This document shows positions 1 through 11,547 of a DNA stretch of 64,000 nt, one piece after another. Location: the NCBI GenBank assembly GCA_008729055.1, contig SDUX01000002.1:2197874-2261873 (forward strand). The letters are read 5' to 3'. The DNA comes from Pyropia haitanensis (taxonomy: Eukaryota; Rhodophyta; Bangiophyceae; Bangiales; Bangiaceae). The position numbers and the translations under genes were made by a program. The notes under the pieces are model-generated. The model was not told the origin of the DNA. It was given only the letters and a program-made list of their open reading frames with translations, and searched no databases. Position 1 is the stretch's first letter. Each line of letters starts with the position of its first letter.

Positions 1-5
1 GGGGG

Positions 6-36
6 TGGGGGGGGGGGGGGGGGGGGGGGGGGGGGG
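6..36. repeat. G31 homopolymer at the window edge
   Basis: Thirty-one consecutive G precede the first ATG of the left-most gene. Length is likely to be unreliable in any assembly. Confidence 0.9.
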
Positions 37-40
37 CGGC

Positions 41-337
41 ATGACACCCCGTGGCATCCGCAGCCGCAGCAGTGGCGGTGGGGGTACGGGGGGGGGGGGC
101 GGCGACGGCAGCCGCTCGACCGCCCCATCGTCGGGGACGGCGCGCAGCCGGAGCAGCGTCGCGGGCTGGACGCCCCGCCCGTCGGGGTCACTGCCACCGC
201 TGAGCAGCTACGCGTCGGACGGGGTGCCGAGCAGCGGCGGGCCCGTCGGCGGCAGCCTGCCGGCAACGACGCCCCGTGGGGTGCCCCCACAGCCGCAGCC
301 CACATCCCTGCCCGGTGGCATGGCCGCCGGTGGGGGG

Positions 338-378
<41 letters not shown>

Positions 379-610
379 CGCCGCCGCGCTGCCGTGCCTG
401 CTGCCGCCACGGGACCCCGCGGTGGCCGCCGCGGTCGACGCGGATACGGCGGCGATGGCGGCCGCCCTCGCGGCGGTCTCCCTCGACGACCGCGTCGGCG
501 GCGCGCCGCGGGCGGCGGTGGAGCTCGACGCCGCCGGCCGGGCGCTCCGCCACCGGAGCTCGGGCGGCAGCGACGCGGTGGCGGTGACGGGCGGCGGGTT
601 GCCGCCCTTC

Positions 611-641
<31 letters not shown>

Positions 642-1284
642 GGGGCGTGGCGGGGGGCCCCCGCAGCAGCGGCGGCGGGAGCCTCCTCGGCGCCGCCGCG
701 GCGGATGAGGATGGGGACGAGGCGGGCCTCCGTGGCGACGCGCGGACGCCGTCCGAGTGGGCGCCGTCGTTGGACGGCTGCTGCTACGAGCCCCAAACGG
801 AGGGCGCCGCGACCGCCGGCGGCCGCAGCGGTGGCACCACCGGCACGGGCGGCACGGGCGGCTCGGGCGGCACGGCGGGCACCGCCAGCGGCGGGGACCC
901 GCTGTTTGGTGGCGCCGACGCGGCGGCCGCCGCGGCCGCCGACGCGGCGCGCCTCCGCAAGCGCCTCTACGGCCTGCACCTGGCGCTGACGGAAGCGCAG
1001 GCCACCGCCGCCCGCACCGCCGCCGAGCGCGACGCGCTGGCGGTGTGGAAGGGCGCGATGAAGGCCAAGTACCTGCGCCTGCGGTCGGCGGCGGCGGCGG
1101 AGATTGGCGCGCTCAACGCCGAGATGGCCCGCGCGCGCGCGTGCGTCGCCGCCGCGGGCTGCCGCCAGGCGGCGGTGGAGGCGGCGCTGGTCGCGTACGC
1201 GCCGCCGCCAGAGGGGAAGGGGGAGGGGGGGGGGGACGCGGCGCTCGCGGATGGCAAGGGGGGGGGGGGGCGGCAACCCCAGCG

Positions 1285-1326
<42 letters not shown>

Positions 1327-1507
1327 GCCACCGCCACCGCCGCCGCCGCTGGCGGCGGGGGTGGGGGGCGGCCCCGCCGGCCACGGTCACTGGGCACCAC
1401 GACGGCGGCGGCGGGCGGCGGCGTGCCGCAGCGCCCGTCGGGCGCCGCCGCCGCCGCCGCCGCGTCACGCCGTCGGCATAGCGTGCCGGGCTGCCCGCCG
1501 CCGGCGG

Positions 1508-1538
<31 letters not shown>

Positions 1539-1603
1539 GTCGGCCGCGTCGGCCGCCGCGGCGGCGGCGGCCGCCAACGGCGCGTCCCCGCCGCGGTCCC
1601 CAA

Positions 1604-1635
<32 letters not shown>

Positions 1636-2286
1636 ACGGCGGCGGCGCCAACGGCGGCGGCGGCGGCGGCGGCGGCGCCACGGCGGTCGCGCGCGGCTGG
1701 CGGCGGCGGGCGGCCGCCCGCTACGGTGGGCGCGTCGTCCCCCCCCCCCTCATCGGCGGCATCATCACTGGTGCGGTCGGCGCCGCTCGCGATTGGCACG
1801 GCCGTGGCTGGCATGACGGGGGGGGGGCGCGGCGGCCGTGGCCACCGGGGGTACGAGGACACCCCCGCGGGGGGGGGGGCGTACCTGGGCGTCTCGCCGC
1901 CGCCAGAGCGCGTCGGGGGGGTGCCGCCGCCGCCGCCGCTGACGGCGGCGGCGACCGCCACGGCCGCCGCGGCCGCCGCGGCCGCCGCGGCCGCCGCGGC
2001 CGCGGCGCCGTCGACGACGGCGCCGTCAACGACGGGGACGTCCGCGGCGGCGGCGGCGGCGGCGGCGGCGGCGTCGCCCGCACGGTCCCCCCGGTCACCA
2101 CCGTCGTCGTCGCCGCCCGTGACGGCCGCGCCGGCGGTGGGCCGCCGCGGCAGCGGCGGCAGTGGCGGCCGACGCGGGAGCGGCGGCTGCGGCGGCGGCG
2201 GCCGCCGTGGCGGCGGCGGCAGCGCCGGCGGACGTGCCGGTGGCGCCAGCGGCGGTGCCGCCGGTGGTGGGGAGGGGGGGGGGGGT

Positions 2287-2322
<36 letters not shown>

Positions 2323-2466
2323 CATCGCGACGCCGCCGAGTGGGACTATGTGCGGTTCGACCCGACGGGCGCGAGCGACGGCTCCGCGCGGCTGATTGCG
2401 ACGCTGGACTCGATGCTCGGCGCGGCGGAGCAGCCGCCGGGGGGGGGCCACGCGCGCCGCAACTGA
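41..2466 (+). CDS. Unassigned coiled-coil, low-complexity protein (frame break inside)
   Basis: I do not recognise the family. From the ATG at 41 the reading is rich in Gly, Ser, Pro and Ala, with homopolymer tracts. The only structured part is a helical, charged stretch at about residues 300-370 (bases 937-1150: ARLRKRLYGLHLALTEAQ, later AERDALAVWKGAMKAKYLRL) that looks like a coiled coil. The frame of the first part runs into repeats after the G13 run at 1258-1270. The next frame then carries a normal-looking end, with AEWDYVRFDPTGASDGSARL and a stop at 2466. I therefore join the two at that G run as an inference; a small intron is the alternative. The window opens in a 31-base G run (6-36) in frame with this ATG, so the true start may lie outside. 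Confidence 0.5.
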
Positions 2467-3507
2467 GGGGTGGACCCCCCGTAGCGGGGCGGCCGGCAGG
2501 GGGGACGCCGTGGGCCACGGCTGGTGGGTGGTAGCGGTGGACGCGCGGTGCGCGTGGGATGGGCGGGGGGGGGGGGGGGAGGGGGGGGAGCAACGGCCGG
2601 CCCCACCGCACGCCGACCGTCCCGCCGCTGGCCGCCCCCGCCGGGCGGCCGCCGTCGGCAGCGGCGGCGGCGGCCGCGGCCGCCGCCGCGGCCACCGCCA
2701 GCAGCGGCGCGGCGGCGGCGGCGGCGGGCGGGTCGCCGCGCGCGCCGCCCCGCGGCGGCGGCCGTCGCGGCCCGCCCGGCCGCCGCGGCGCGTCCCGCCG
2801 GCAACCCGCCGCCGCGGCGGCGCATCCCGCCGCGGCCGCGGCGGCGGCGGCGGCGGCCGCCGCCGACGAGGGGCGGCCGCCGCGTCGCCGCTCACGGCGG
2901 CGGCGGTCACCGCCGGCCGCGCCACGCGGACGGGAGGACGGCAGACGCCCGCGGCGGGGAGATGCCGCGGGTGGCGGGCCAGCGTCGGTGGGTTGTAGTT
3001 GGGGGGGGGGGGGGGGGGGGGATGGCCGGCAATGCCGCGCGAGGCAGCGTCCGCACGCGGGGGCCCTCTGCCGATATCGTTTTTTTTTTTGTTTTGCGCA
3101 GACACGCGGCGGCCGTCCGTCTCGTGCTGGCCGACGACGGCCGCCGTCGGCGCTCCCCCACCCCCCCCCTTGGCATCATCCTTCTTGGCACCCTTCCCCC
3201 GCTGCCATGCCTGCTGACCACCCGCCCACCCCCCCCCTGCCAGCGGCGCCACGCACACACCGCGGGGTGCCCCCCCGGTCGGCGCGGCAAACCGCCGACC
3301 CCCGCCCGCCCCTCCGCGTCGCCCACAGCGTGCGGAGTGGGGTGCAACGTGGATGATTGCTCCTACACGCGGGGGTCTGCCGGCTCGCCCCGGCCGGCTC
3401 CCCACCCCGCTGTGCCCAACCCCCCCGACCCGCCATCCCCGCCGCGCCGCCCCCCTGCGAGCGAGCACCCACACACGCCCACGCGCGGCGTGCGGCGGCG
3501 CCGTGCC

Positions 3508-3539
<32 letters not shown>

Positions 3540-3618
3540 CTTCCCCAACCCCGCCACCCCCCACCACCACCCCCACAGCGGATAGCACCCCCTCCCCCCC
3601 CCCCCCCCCCCCCCCCCT
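2467..3618. other. Intergenic, convergent genes; GCC-type repeats
   Basis: This stretch lies between two convergent genes. It holds GCC/GGC trinucleotide-like DNA (about 2650-2900), G and C runs (3000-3020, 3594-3616) and a T-rich run near 3080-3092. Open frames exist on both strands only because stop codons are rare at this base composition; none has a recognisable motif. Confidence 0.6.
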
Positions 3619-5180
3619 CTACGGCAACGCCGGCGGCGGCATGCCCGGCAGCGTACACGCGGGCCCCGACGCCCACTCGCCGAGCCGCTCCTCCATCTGT
3701 GCCCACGCGTGCCACACCGCAATGTGCCGCGGGTCCGCGTTGACGCCCCGCTGGTACAGCCGCCGCGCGGCGGGCGCGTCCCCCCGCCGCTCCTCCATCC
3801 GCGCCCACGCCTGCCACGCGGGCGCACACGCCGGGTCGGCGGCGACAGCCGCCTGGAACAGCCGCCGCGCGGTCGCGGCGTCGCCGGTGCGCGCCTCCAT
3901 CACCGCCCACGCCTGCCAGCTGGGCGCGTGGCCGCCGTCGGCGGCGGTGGCGGCACGGAACAGGCGGCGCGCCTCGTCGACGCGGCCGAGGCGGTCCTCC
4001 ATCACCGCCCACGCCTGCCAGCTGGGCGCGTTGCGCGGCGACACCTCCACCGCCCGTGCAAAGTGGTGCCGCGCCGCGGCGGGCCGGCCGCGGCGCGCCT
4101 CGAGGAGGCCCCACGCCTGCCAAATGTACGGGTCGGTGGGGTCCACCGCCGCGCCGCGGCGGAGGAGGGCGGCGGCCACGTCGGGTGCGCCGGCGCGCTC
4201 CTCCATGCACGCCCACGCCTGGAAGGTGGGCGCCGCCGCCGACGGGGAGAGGCCTTCGAGGGAGAGCGTCGCGCGGAACAGCTGCCGCGAGCGGCACGCG
4301 TTGCCGGCGCGGCCTTCAAACGTCGCCCACGCGTGGAGGGCCTTGGCCGACGCCGGGTCACTCGCCACAACGTCCCGGTACAGCTCCCGCGCCGCGTCGG
4401 GCTGCCGGTGGGACGCCTCAAAGCGCGCCCACGCGAGCCGTGGGCCGTGGTCCCCCGCCGGCGCAACCGCCGAGGCGGTCTTGAACAGCAGCCGCGCGAC
4501 GGGCGGGTTGTCCTCGGCCGCCTCAAACTGTGCCCACGCCAGCCACGGGCGCGGGGAGGAGCGGGCGGCGGCGGCGGCACGGGAAAAGAGGTCCCGCGCG
4601 CGCGCCTTGTCCCCGTGGCGCGCCTCGAATACGGCAAACGCCTGGCAGACGGGCGCGTGGCGCACGTCGGAGCGGAGGCCATTGACGTAGCACTTGCGGG
4701 CGGTCGCAATGTTGCCCAGCCGCTGCTCCATCAGCGCCCACGCGGCCCAGGCGGCAGCCTCGAGCGACGGCGAGCCCGCCCGCTCGACGGCCGACGAGAA
4801 GAGCGCGCGGGCGGCCTCGACGTCATCCACGGTGGCGTGGAGCCAGCCGGTCGCACGGAGCACCTCGGACGTGAGCGTCTCGTCGTCCGTGACGATCGTA
4901 GCCAGCATCGCCCGCGCCGCGTCCGTGTCGCCCGTCTTGAGCGCCGACCGGACCAGGTCCAGCTTGGCCGCCGCCTCGGCCGACGCGGTGCGGACGGGCT
5001 TGGCAGAGGCGGTGTCGACCCAGGCGCCGCCGCCGTCGCCACCCCCGCCGTCCGCGTCGGCAGCACGGCGGGGGGGCGACGCCGCCACCGACGCGATCGA
5101 CGCCTCCAGGTTGGTGGCCGTCGACGCAAACGCCGCGGCGGTCGTCGCCGCCGCCGCCGCCGTCGCCGCCATATCCGCCA

Positions 5181-5217
<37 letters not shown>

Positions 5218-5490
5218 CGCCGCGGCCGAGATGGGCGGCGACGGGGACGCCCGCGGCGCCGCCGTGGCGGACGCCGCCACCACCACCGACGGCGCCGCGC
5301 CGCCGGCCGACGGCGCGCCACGCCGCCGCGGCGCGGGCGCCGCCGCCGCCCGCGTCGGCGCGCCGCCGCGCTGCGCCGCGCGTGACGGCCACGCGCGTGG
5401 GGGGGCGCCGCCCGACGCGGGCGCCGTGACCGACGCGGCCGCGGGGCGGGGGGCGGACGCCGCCGCCGGCCGCCCCGACGCGAGCGCCAT
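3619..5490 (-). CDS. MBB1: Mbb1/HCF107-type HAT-repeat protein, plastid RNA factor
   Basis: A 623-residue protein with about eleven tandem HAT (half-a-TPR) repeats of roughly 34-37 residues from about residue 245 to 605. Each carries a W-x-A-W-A-x-M-E-x-R-x-G core followed by A-R-x-L-F/Y, for example PSWQAWAVMEDRLGRVDEAR. Proteins of this repeat type, Mbb1 in Chlamydomonas and HCF107 in plants, bind the 5' ends of plastid psbB/psbH transcripts and protect or activate them. The start at 5490 (MALASGRPAAASAPRP) gives a leader rich in Ala, Ser, Arg and Pro and almost free of acidic residues, as in a plastid transit peptide. Upstream in-frame sequence is proline-rich low complexity and is left out. 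The protein ends soon after the last repeat. The repeat family is clear; the psbB target is inferred from family only, and another HAT protein of RNA processing is possible. Confidence 0.8.
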
Positions 5491-7421
5491 CTCCACTACC
5501 CCGGGGGGGGGGCGGCGCGGCCGCCGGGTCGCGCCGCGCCCGCCAGGCGCGCCGACGGCGGGTGGCCGCCGGCGGCCGGCCGCCGGGCGGGCGCCGCCGC
5601 TGGCGACGGGATGGGGCAGAGCGCAAAGGCGGGGGTGGTCAGCCGGTGGGCGGCCATGGCCGCTCGCGGGGTAGAGGCGACGGGTGGCGGGTGGGGGAGA
5701 GGAGGCAGGGGGCGGGGTAGGGGGGGGGAGGAGGGGGGGGGGGGAAGAGAGAAGGTGGTGCGGGAAAAGAAAAGGAGTGAGGGAAGGAGGGGACGGAGGG
5801 GGGGGTGGTGGGTGGAGGCGCCGCCGCCGAGCCCGACCCACCCGGCCGCCGGCGCGCGCCGCGGCACGTCGATCCCCGACAGGTTGCGGGCGGGGACAGG
5901 GCCGGCGGCGGCTGCTGCGCGGCCGCAACAACCCACCGTCCGCGACCAACCTCAAGAGGGAGAGAGGGGGTAGAAGGGGGAACAGGGGGGACGGCGGCAG
6001 GGGGGACAAGCCACCGGCAGAGGGGAGGCGGGTAGCGTCGGGGACAAGACGAGCTCGTCGCCCGACCCGGCAGCGGTACGGCGCGGGTGGGGCCGGCGGG
6101 CGCGACGGGGATGACCGCCTCGCACAGCGGGCAACGACGGCAGACGCCGCGGCGGGCGTCGCGATCGTGGCGCGCGCCCACCCAGAAACGCTCCAGCGAC
6201 GCGGTCGGCGGGAGCGGCACGGGCGGCCACGAGAAAGACCCGCGCACGTGCGCAGAGGCGGTGGGCGCCCAGCCGGCACACGCCCGGCCGCCGCGCCGCG
6301 GCGTGCCGCGGCCGGGACCGCACCAAGTCCCACAGCGGCACGGCGGCGGCGCCGCCGCCGCGGCCGGCAGGCGCCGCGGCGTGCCGCCCGCCGCGGGGCC
6401 GCACGAGGCCGACCCCGCGCGCAATCCACCCAGGCGCTGGTATGCGCGCCCAGCAGGCAGGGTCTGGTGGGGAGGGGGGGGGCTCCGGGGGGGGGGGGGG
6501 GGGGGCGCCGCCGGCCGCCATCCCCGGCCGCCGCCGCCGCCCTTTCTCGTCCGGGGCGCGCAGCGGCCGAGCTCGGCGAGGGCGTCGGCCCTCCCCCCGC
6601 CCCCTCCCCCCCCCCCCCCCCCCCCGGTATGACGGTTCGGGCGGGTGGCCGCCGGCCGGCGGCGCGCCGGCCGCCGGCGCGTGAGCTCGATTGGTGGCTC
6701 CCGAGGCGCGGGCGGCGGTCCGGGCCCAATCTCGGCCAGCGCCGTCAGCCCACTCACCGGTGCGTTCTGAGGGGGGGGGGGGGGAGGCGGCGTCACGGGC
6801 TGGGGTTTGGGGCCCCGCCGGGTGGGTGGCCCCAGCCTGCGGAACCTACCATACAAATTTCCTTCCACATGATTGCGAAATTCAGTAAAATACTTGTATG
6901 TACTTTCGACGGCAGTTGGGTGCTTCCTCTTCCGCGCCGAGCCTCGTGCATGGTTCCGGCGGCGCTTGTCCCGGTGCTCTGCCGCGCCCAGAGGGGCGCT
7001 CGACACCCACCCCCCTCTCCACCCGCGCCCACGGCGCTTGTCTCGTCGCATCCCCCTCCCCTCCCCGCCGCCAACTGCCCACGTTCCCACCGCTCGCGAC
7101 GGCGGGAATAATTTCGGGGCGTCGCTGGCGTGGCGCCCCGCGCAGGTGCGGCGTGCCGGCGCCGCTCCCCGCCGTGCCGCCGCCGCGCATCAGACACGGA
7201 GCCGCGTTCCTCCCGGCGTTCCCCCGCGCCGCTGTGGTGGATGCTAGCTGGCCGTCCCTGCTGGGCCCTTGTCCCGACGCCGTGACGGGCGGGGCCTCCT
7301 CCCAGCTCCGCTTCGTTTGACACCCGGCCGGCAGCGGTCTTGTGTGGTTTCTTCACACTCGCCTGGCTCGTGGGACGAGGGCGGGTGCGAGGGGCGGAAG
7401 GGGGGTTTGGGGAGGAGCGAT

Positions 7422-7482
7422 TGAGAGAGATTAAGAGAGAGAGAGAGAGAGAGAGCGGGAGAGAGAGAGGGAGAGAGAGAGA
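7422..7482. repeat. GA microsatellite
   Basis: Interrupted GA dinucleotide repeats with single C and T interruptions, in the intergenic region. Confidence 0.85.
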
Positions 7483-8153
7483 TGGGGGGGGAGATGCGTC
7501 ACCGAGAGTTCCATGCTTCCCGTTCTGACTGTGCATGATGGGAGGCGTGTCGGCTGTTGTTGAGGGGTCGCGACCCCTCGACCCGCCCTGTGCTGCGTTG
7601 CGTGCCAGCTCCGCCGGGGTGGGCGGGGGTGCTGCGCCCAGGGGGGCGGCGGCTGTGGCCGTGGCGACACGGACCCCCCTGGCAAACGCGGCTGCGCGGC
7701 AGCGCCGATGGTGGAATCCCGCTTTCACGGGCGGGTGTGCCGGTGGCTACCGCCGCCGGCCGGCGTGGCGCCAGCGGCTGCAGAGGTGCGCCGGCGGCCC
7801 GCGGTAGGGGGTGTGTTTGCGCACGCGCCGGGCTGGTTCGCGGTGCGCCGCCGTCAGACGCTGGGTCCCGGCGGCCGCGTCTCCCCCCTCCCGGCTGTCC
7901 CCGCCGGGCCTGCACGCACCTGTGTCGGGGCACGGAGGTGTGGAGGCGTGCGCCGTGGGATTCCCCTTCCTCCCTCCCCTCCCCGTCCCCCCTGCGCCGT
8001 GCGCGTCGCGCCCCACAGTGCCTTCCCCTTTGCCAGACCAGCTTTGTTTTTTTCCCCACATCCGCTGTGAAGCTGCAGCGTGACGTGGTGGACATTGCTG
8101 CACGCGCGCACTGCCCGCCTCCCCGCGCACGTGCGTAGGCGATTGCTCGTGGC

Positions 8154-8190
8154 GGTGGTGGTGGTGGTGGTGGTGGTGGTGGTGGTGGTG
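8154..8190. repeat. GGT trinucleotide repeat
   Basis: About twelve uninterrupted GGT/GTG units roughly 110 bases upstream of the ATG at 8300, probably in the 5' UTR or promoter of the next gene. Confidence 0.85.
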
Positions 8191-8299
8191 CGCCGGTGGT
8201 GCCGCCCCGCCCGTCGTTGGCGGGCGCCCGGCACGTCGGCGAGCGGCGCGGCGGTGGTGGCGACGGCGGCGGCGACAGCCGCCCGCGTGTGTGCCGGCC

Positions 8300-10120
8300 A
8301 TGGCCACCCTTGCGGTTGACGGGACAGAGGCGGCAGCCGCGGCGGTGGCCGCTGCTGACGGCGCCGTCGACGCGGGGGGTGTGGACGCGGCTGCCACCGC
8401 GGGTGACGCGGACGGCGCGGGCGATGGCGCGCCCGCCGCTGGCGGGGACGGTGGTGCCGCCGCCGTTGACGGTGCCGCCACGGGCGGGCCTGCCGGCGTG
8501 GAAGGCGCTGCTGTCACTACGGAGGAGCCCGACGCTGACTGGGAGGCGGCGCCCGTGACGGGCATCGTGCCGCCGTCACCGCCGTCGACGGCGTCGACCG
8601 AGTCGATGCCGCCGACCGAGGCAGAGGCGCCCGCCGGGCGCGCCCAAAAGTCGGGCAAGGAGCTGTCCGCGCAGCCGTCGCGCTTCAAGGCCTTTCTCCC
8701 GCCGCGCGCCAACACGGCCATGTTTGGGTGGAAAAAGGGCAGCGCCGCCGCCGAGGCGGGCGCGGATGCCGGCGGCGGCGCTGCCGGCGGCGGCGGCGGC
8801 GCCGCCGCCGCGGTGGCGGCCGGCAGCCCGCTGACGCCGCCGGACGGGGAGGCGGCCAAGGCGGGGGACCCGGCGAGCCGCCTCGGCTCCCTCCGCCTCT
8901 CGTCGGGGCGGGCGCGGAGCAAGAGCCGGCCGCGGCTGGGCGCGCTGGGGAGCCTCAACCTCGCCGCCACCGCGTCGACCGACGCGGACGGCGGGGTGGC
9001 GGTGACGGGCTGGGCGGCCACCCGCGCGCACGTCCTCACCACGCGCCCGGGGCTGGCGCCGGTGCAGCCCGCCCGCGGCTGGGCGCCCTTCCTCATGGCC
9101 ATTGCGCACAATGGGGTGCGCGCGGAGCTGGTGGACATGCACGTCATCCTGACCGTGTGCGAGCGCAACAAGATGCGCCTGACGCACACGGCGGTGGACC
9201 GCTTCTTCGAGTGGTACCGCCTCTGCCAGCGCTTCATCGCGTCGACGGTGACGATTGAGGAGGACCTGGTGATAGCGCCGACGGAGGAGCGCACCCGCGG
9301 CGGCCTGACCGGGGGCCTCCGGTTAGGGGCGCGGATGAAGCGGCGGGGGCGGGTGCAAAAGCTGTCGCTCGACGTGACCGCCCTCCATGAGGCCTTCCAC
9401 CCGTGCCTTCCCGCCGGGGAGGTGCTCGCCGACCTGATTGCGCTCGCCGGGGAGCTCACCGACGCGGTCCTCGACTACTGCACGCTCATCGAGTCGCAGC
9501 TGCCGCCGCGCCTGGAAGCAACGTTCAACCGGCTGGAGGGGCGCAAGCTCACCGGCCGCGTCGTCAAGTGCCACCGGCGGGTGTCGGACGACCACGTCAT
9601 CCTCATGACACGGTGGATGACGGCCAAGGCGCAGCTGGAGTTTGTCGCCACCATCCTCATGCCGTCGGACTTTGTGTGCTTCTCGTACCACCAGTGGGCC
9701 AAGCAGGTGGACAAGAAGCACCTGGGCCTGGCGCGGTCGTTTGAGGAGGAGCTCAAGGCGGAGCTCGACGAGGACGATGAGGTCCGCCGCGCGCACGCGG
9801 CGGCCAACCTCCAGCGCCTCGCCCTCCGCGCCAACGAGCACAGCAGCGCGGACACGGGCAGCGGCAGCTACGACAGCGCCGATGCGGACGCGTATGGCGA
9901 CGGCGCGGGGGAGGGGGAGGGTGCCGACGGCGTGGGCGACGCCCCGACGTCGGCGCTGACGAGCGCGGACGATCCCGACGCGGCGGCGGCGGGCGCTGAC
10001 CTTGGCGTCGGCGGTGGCGCGGCCGAGGGCGTCGCGGGGGGCGGGGTGGGCGCCGACGGCGGCGCCGGCGCGCCCGCGCCTGTGCCCGAAGGCGCGGCCA
10101 CGGCGGGGGTGGCGGTCTGA
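8300..10120 (+). CDS. Unassigned helical-domain protein, possibly hemerythrin-like
   Basis: A 606-residue protein in a single uninterrupted frame. Residues 1-105 are acidic and Ala/Gly-rich. A basic patch SRFKAFLPPRANTAMFGWKK follows. About 245-490 is an all-helical domain containing MAIAHNGVRAELVDMHVIL, FFEWYRLCQRFIASTVTIEE, LHEAFHPCLPAGEVLADL and KAQLEFVATILMPSDFVCF; the tail is acidic. The spacing of His and Glu across four helices and the closing LMPSDFVCF segment recall hemerythrin-like bundles of algae, but several iron ligands expected of hemerythrin are missing. Iron or oxygen binding is therefore unproven. I chose the ATG at 8300 because it sits in GCCATGG, a strong eukaryotic start context. 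The role is unknown. Confidence 0.6.
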   Translation: MATLAVDGTEAAAAAVAAADGAVDAGGVDAAATAGDADGAGDGAPAAGGDGGAAAVDGAATGGPAGVEGAAVTTEEPDADWEAAPVTGIVPPSPPSTASTESMPPTEAEAPAGRAQKSGKELSAQPSRFKAFLPPRANTAMFGWKKGSAAAEAGADAGGGAAGGGGGAAAAVAAGSPLTPPDGEAAKAGDPASRLGSLRLSSGRARSKSRPRLGALGSLNLAATASTDADGGVAVTGWAATRAHVLTTRPGLAPVQPARGWAPFLMAIAHNGVRAELVDMHVILTVCERNKMRLTHTAVDRFFEWYRLCQRFIASTVTIEEDLVIAPTEERTRGGLTGGLRLGARMKRRGRVQKLSLDVTALHEAFHPCLPAGEVLADLIALAGELTDAVLDYCTLIESQLPPRLEATFNRLEGRKLTGRVVKCHRRVSDDHVILMTRWMTAKAQLEFVATILMPSDFVCFSYHQWAKQVDKKHLGLARSFEEELKAELDEDDEVRRAHAAANLQRLALRANEHSSADTGSGSYDSADADAYGDGAGEGEGADGVGDAPTSALTSADDPDAAAAGADLGVGGGAAEGVAGGGVGADGGAGAPAPVPEGAATAGVAV

Positions 10121-10935
10121 GCGATAGCACGCGGGGCTGTGCCCCCCCCCTTCACCCCCTTCCATGCGTTCGTCTTTGCGTGAGTGCAGCCGTGTGTCGT
10201 ATTGGTTGTTTTCCGCCTCCGCCCCGCGGGACACGCGCGTGGGTGGGGCGCGTGTCCGTAGATGCGGGAGGGGCCCACTGTGTATCGGTTGAGGGGCGAC
10301 ACTCGCCACTGTCCAGGAGGTAGGGGGCGACCGCGACCGCCCGCGGGTGGCGGCGACTCCCGCATCTGTGCGCGTGTCGGGGAAGCGGGGGCGTGGTGGC
10401 CGTGGCGACGCGGCGCGGCCACCACAGGCGGCCGGTGGGGGGGAGGGCGTGGCCACCGTGCGCGCTCGCCGACCGACTCGTGGCCAGACCACGAGGGTAG
10501 CGACACACAGACGGGGGTAGGAAACACCGAGAATAAAGGTTGTAAGAATGAGGACAGGCTACGACGGTGGGACGGCTGCGCCCGCCGACGTGCCTGCCCC
10601 TCTCCCCCCGCCTTACGCCGCTCCACTACCGTGCGGCGGCGGGCGTTCGGTGGCGGTCGCCCCAACGCACCCTTTGCCCGCTCCGCCGACGGGGCGCGAC
10701 GGCTATCCTACGCGCACGGGGCGTCGACAAGTACCTGCACGGGGCGCTCCGTATCTCGTGGTGCCCACCGCGGCGGGGGTGCCTCGCGGTGGTCTGGAGA
10801 GGAGGGAGGGAGGGGGGGGAGAGCGGCGTGCCGTCGAGGGTGCTCGGCCAGACCGTGTCGGCCCCTCCTGTCAGGCATCCGCTGTGCCCGCTCCCCGCCC
10901 CCACCCACTCCACCTCCCCCACCCCCCCCCCCCTA
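10121..10935. other. Intergenic, convergent genes
   Basis: This is the 3' flank of the helical-domain gene and of the hydrolase gene. It contains the AATAAA near 10532 and C runs near 10140 and 10920. No supported gene is visible. Confidence 0.6.
10532..10537 (+). promoter_or_regulatory. AATAAA polyadenylation-like signal
   Basis: AATAAA occurs about 410 bases after the stop at 10120 on the same strand. It is a plausible 3'-end signal in a genome where such AT-rich hexamers are rare. Not proven. Confidence 0.35.
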
Positions 10936-11499
10936 TCAGTGCACGGTGGTGCCGCCAGTAAAGCACACGGGCCGCCGCCGCCGCGCGGCGCGTCCCGCCC
11001 ACGTGCCCACCGCCGACGCGGCGCCGCCCGCGCCGGCCGCGGTGGCGGCGCCGGCCGCCCCACTCGTGTTCGGCCCCGCCGCCGCGACGGCGGCGCCCGC
11101 CGCGGCTGCCGCCGCCGCTTCCGCCGCGGCGGCCGCGGCGGCCGCGGCGATCGCCGAGGTCCGCGGCTTGTCACCCGGGGGGGGGGTGGACGCCAGCGGG
11201 GTGGCGTTGGCAGGGGGGGGGGGGACTGCCCCCGCGGGGGGGACGGGGACGGGGGGTTCCCCGCGACGATGGCGACCGTGGTGACGGCGCCGGCGGTGGT
11301 GGCGTGGCCGCTGGCCGACCTTGAGCGGGCCGCCGCGCCCACGGCCGCGCCCGCGTCGTCGCCGCCGTCGCCTTCGGCGTCGGCGCTGTACCCACCCGGC
11401 GGTGGCGCCGCCCAAAAGCACCCCGGCCGTGCGACCGCCGCCGCCGCCGCGGCGGCGGTGACGGCGGCGGGGGTGGTGGTCGCCACCGCCGCGGGCACC

Positions 11500-11547
<48 letters not shown>

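Larger units (their letters stand above)
5491..8299. other. 2.8-kb divergent intergenic region
   Basis: This separates the Mbb1-like gene (-) from the helical-domain gene (+). It holds a purine-rich tract on the + strand (about 5690-5815, pyrimidine-rich upstream of the minus-strand gene), G and C runs near 6490-6625 and a short lower-GC patch near 6845-6905. A GA microsatellite and a GGT repeat follow. I see no supported gene; long open frames here are compositional. Confidence 0.6.

Noticed and set aside
5491..6729. The 413-codon in-frame extension upstream of the Mbb1-like ATG
   Set aside because: It is Pro/Arg-rich low complexity. The ATG at 5490 gives a transit-peptide-like start, and the extension has no homologous feature.
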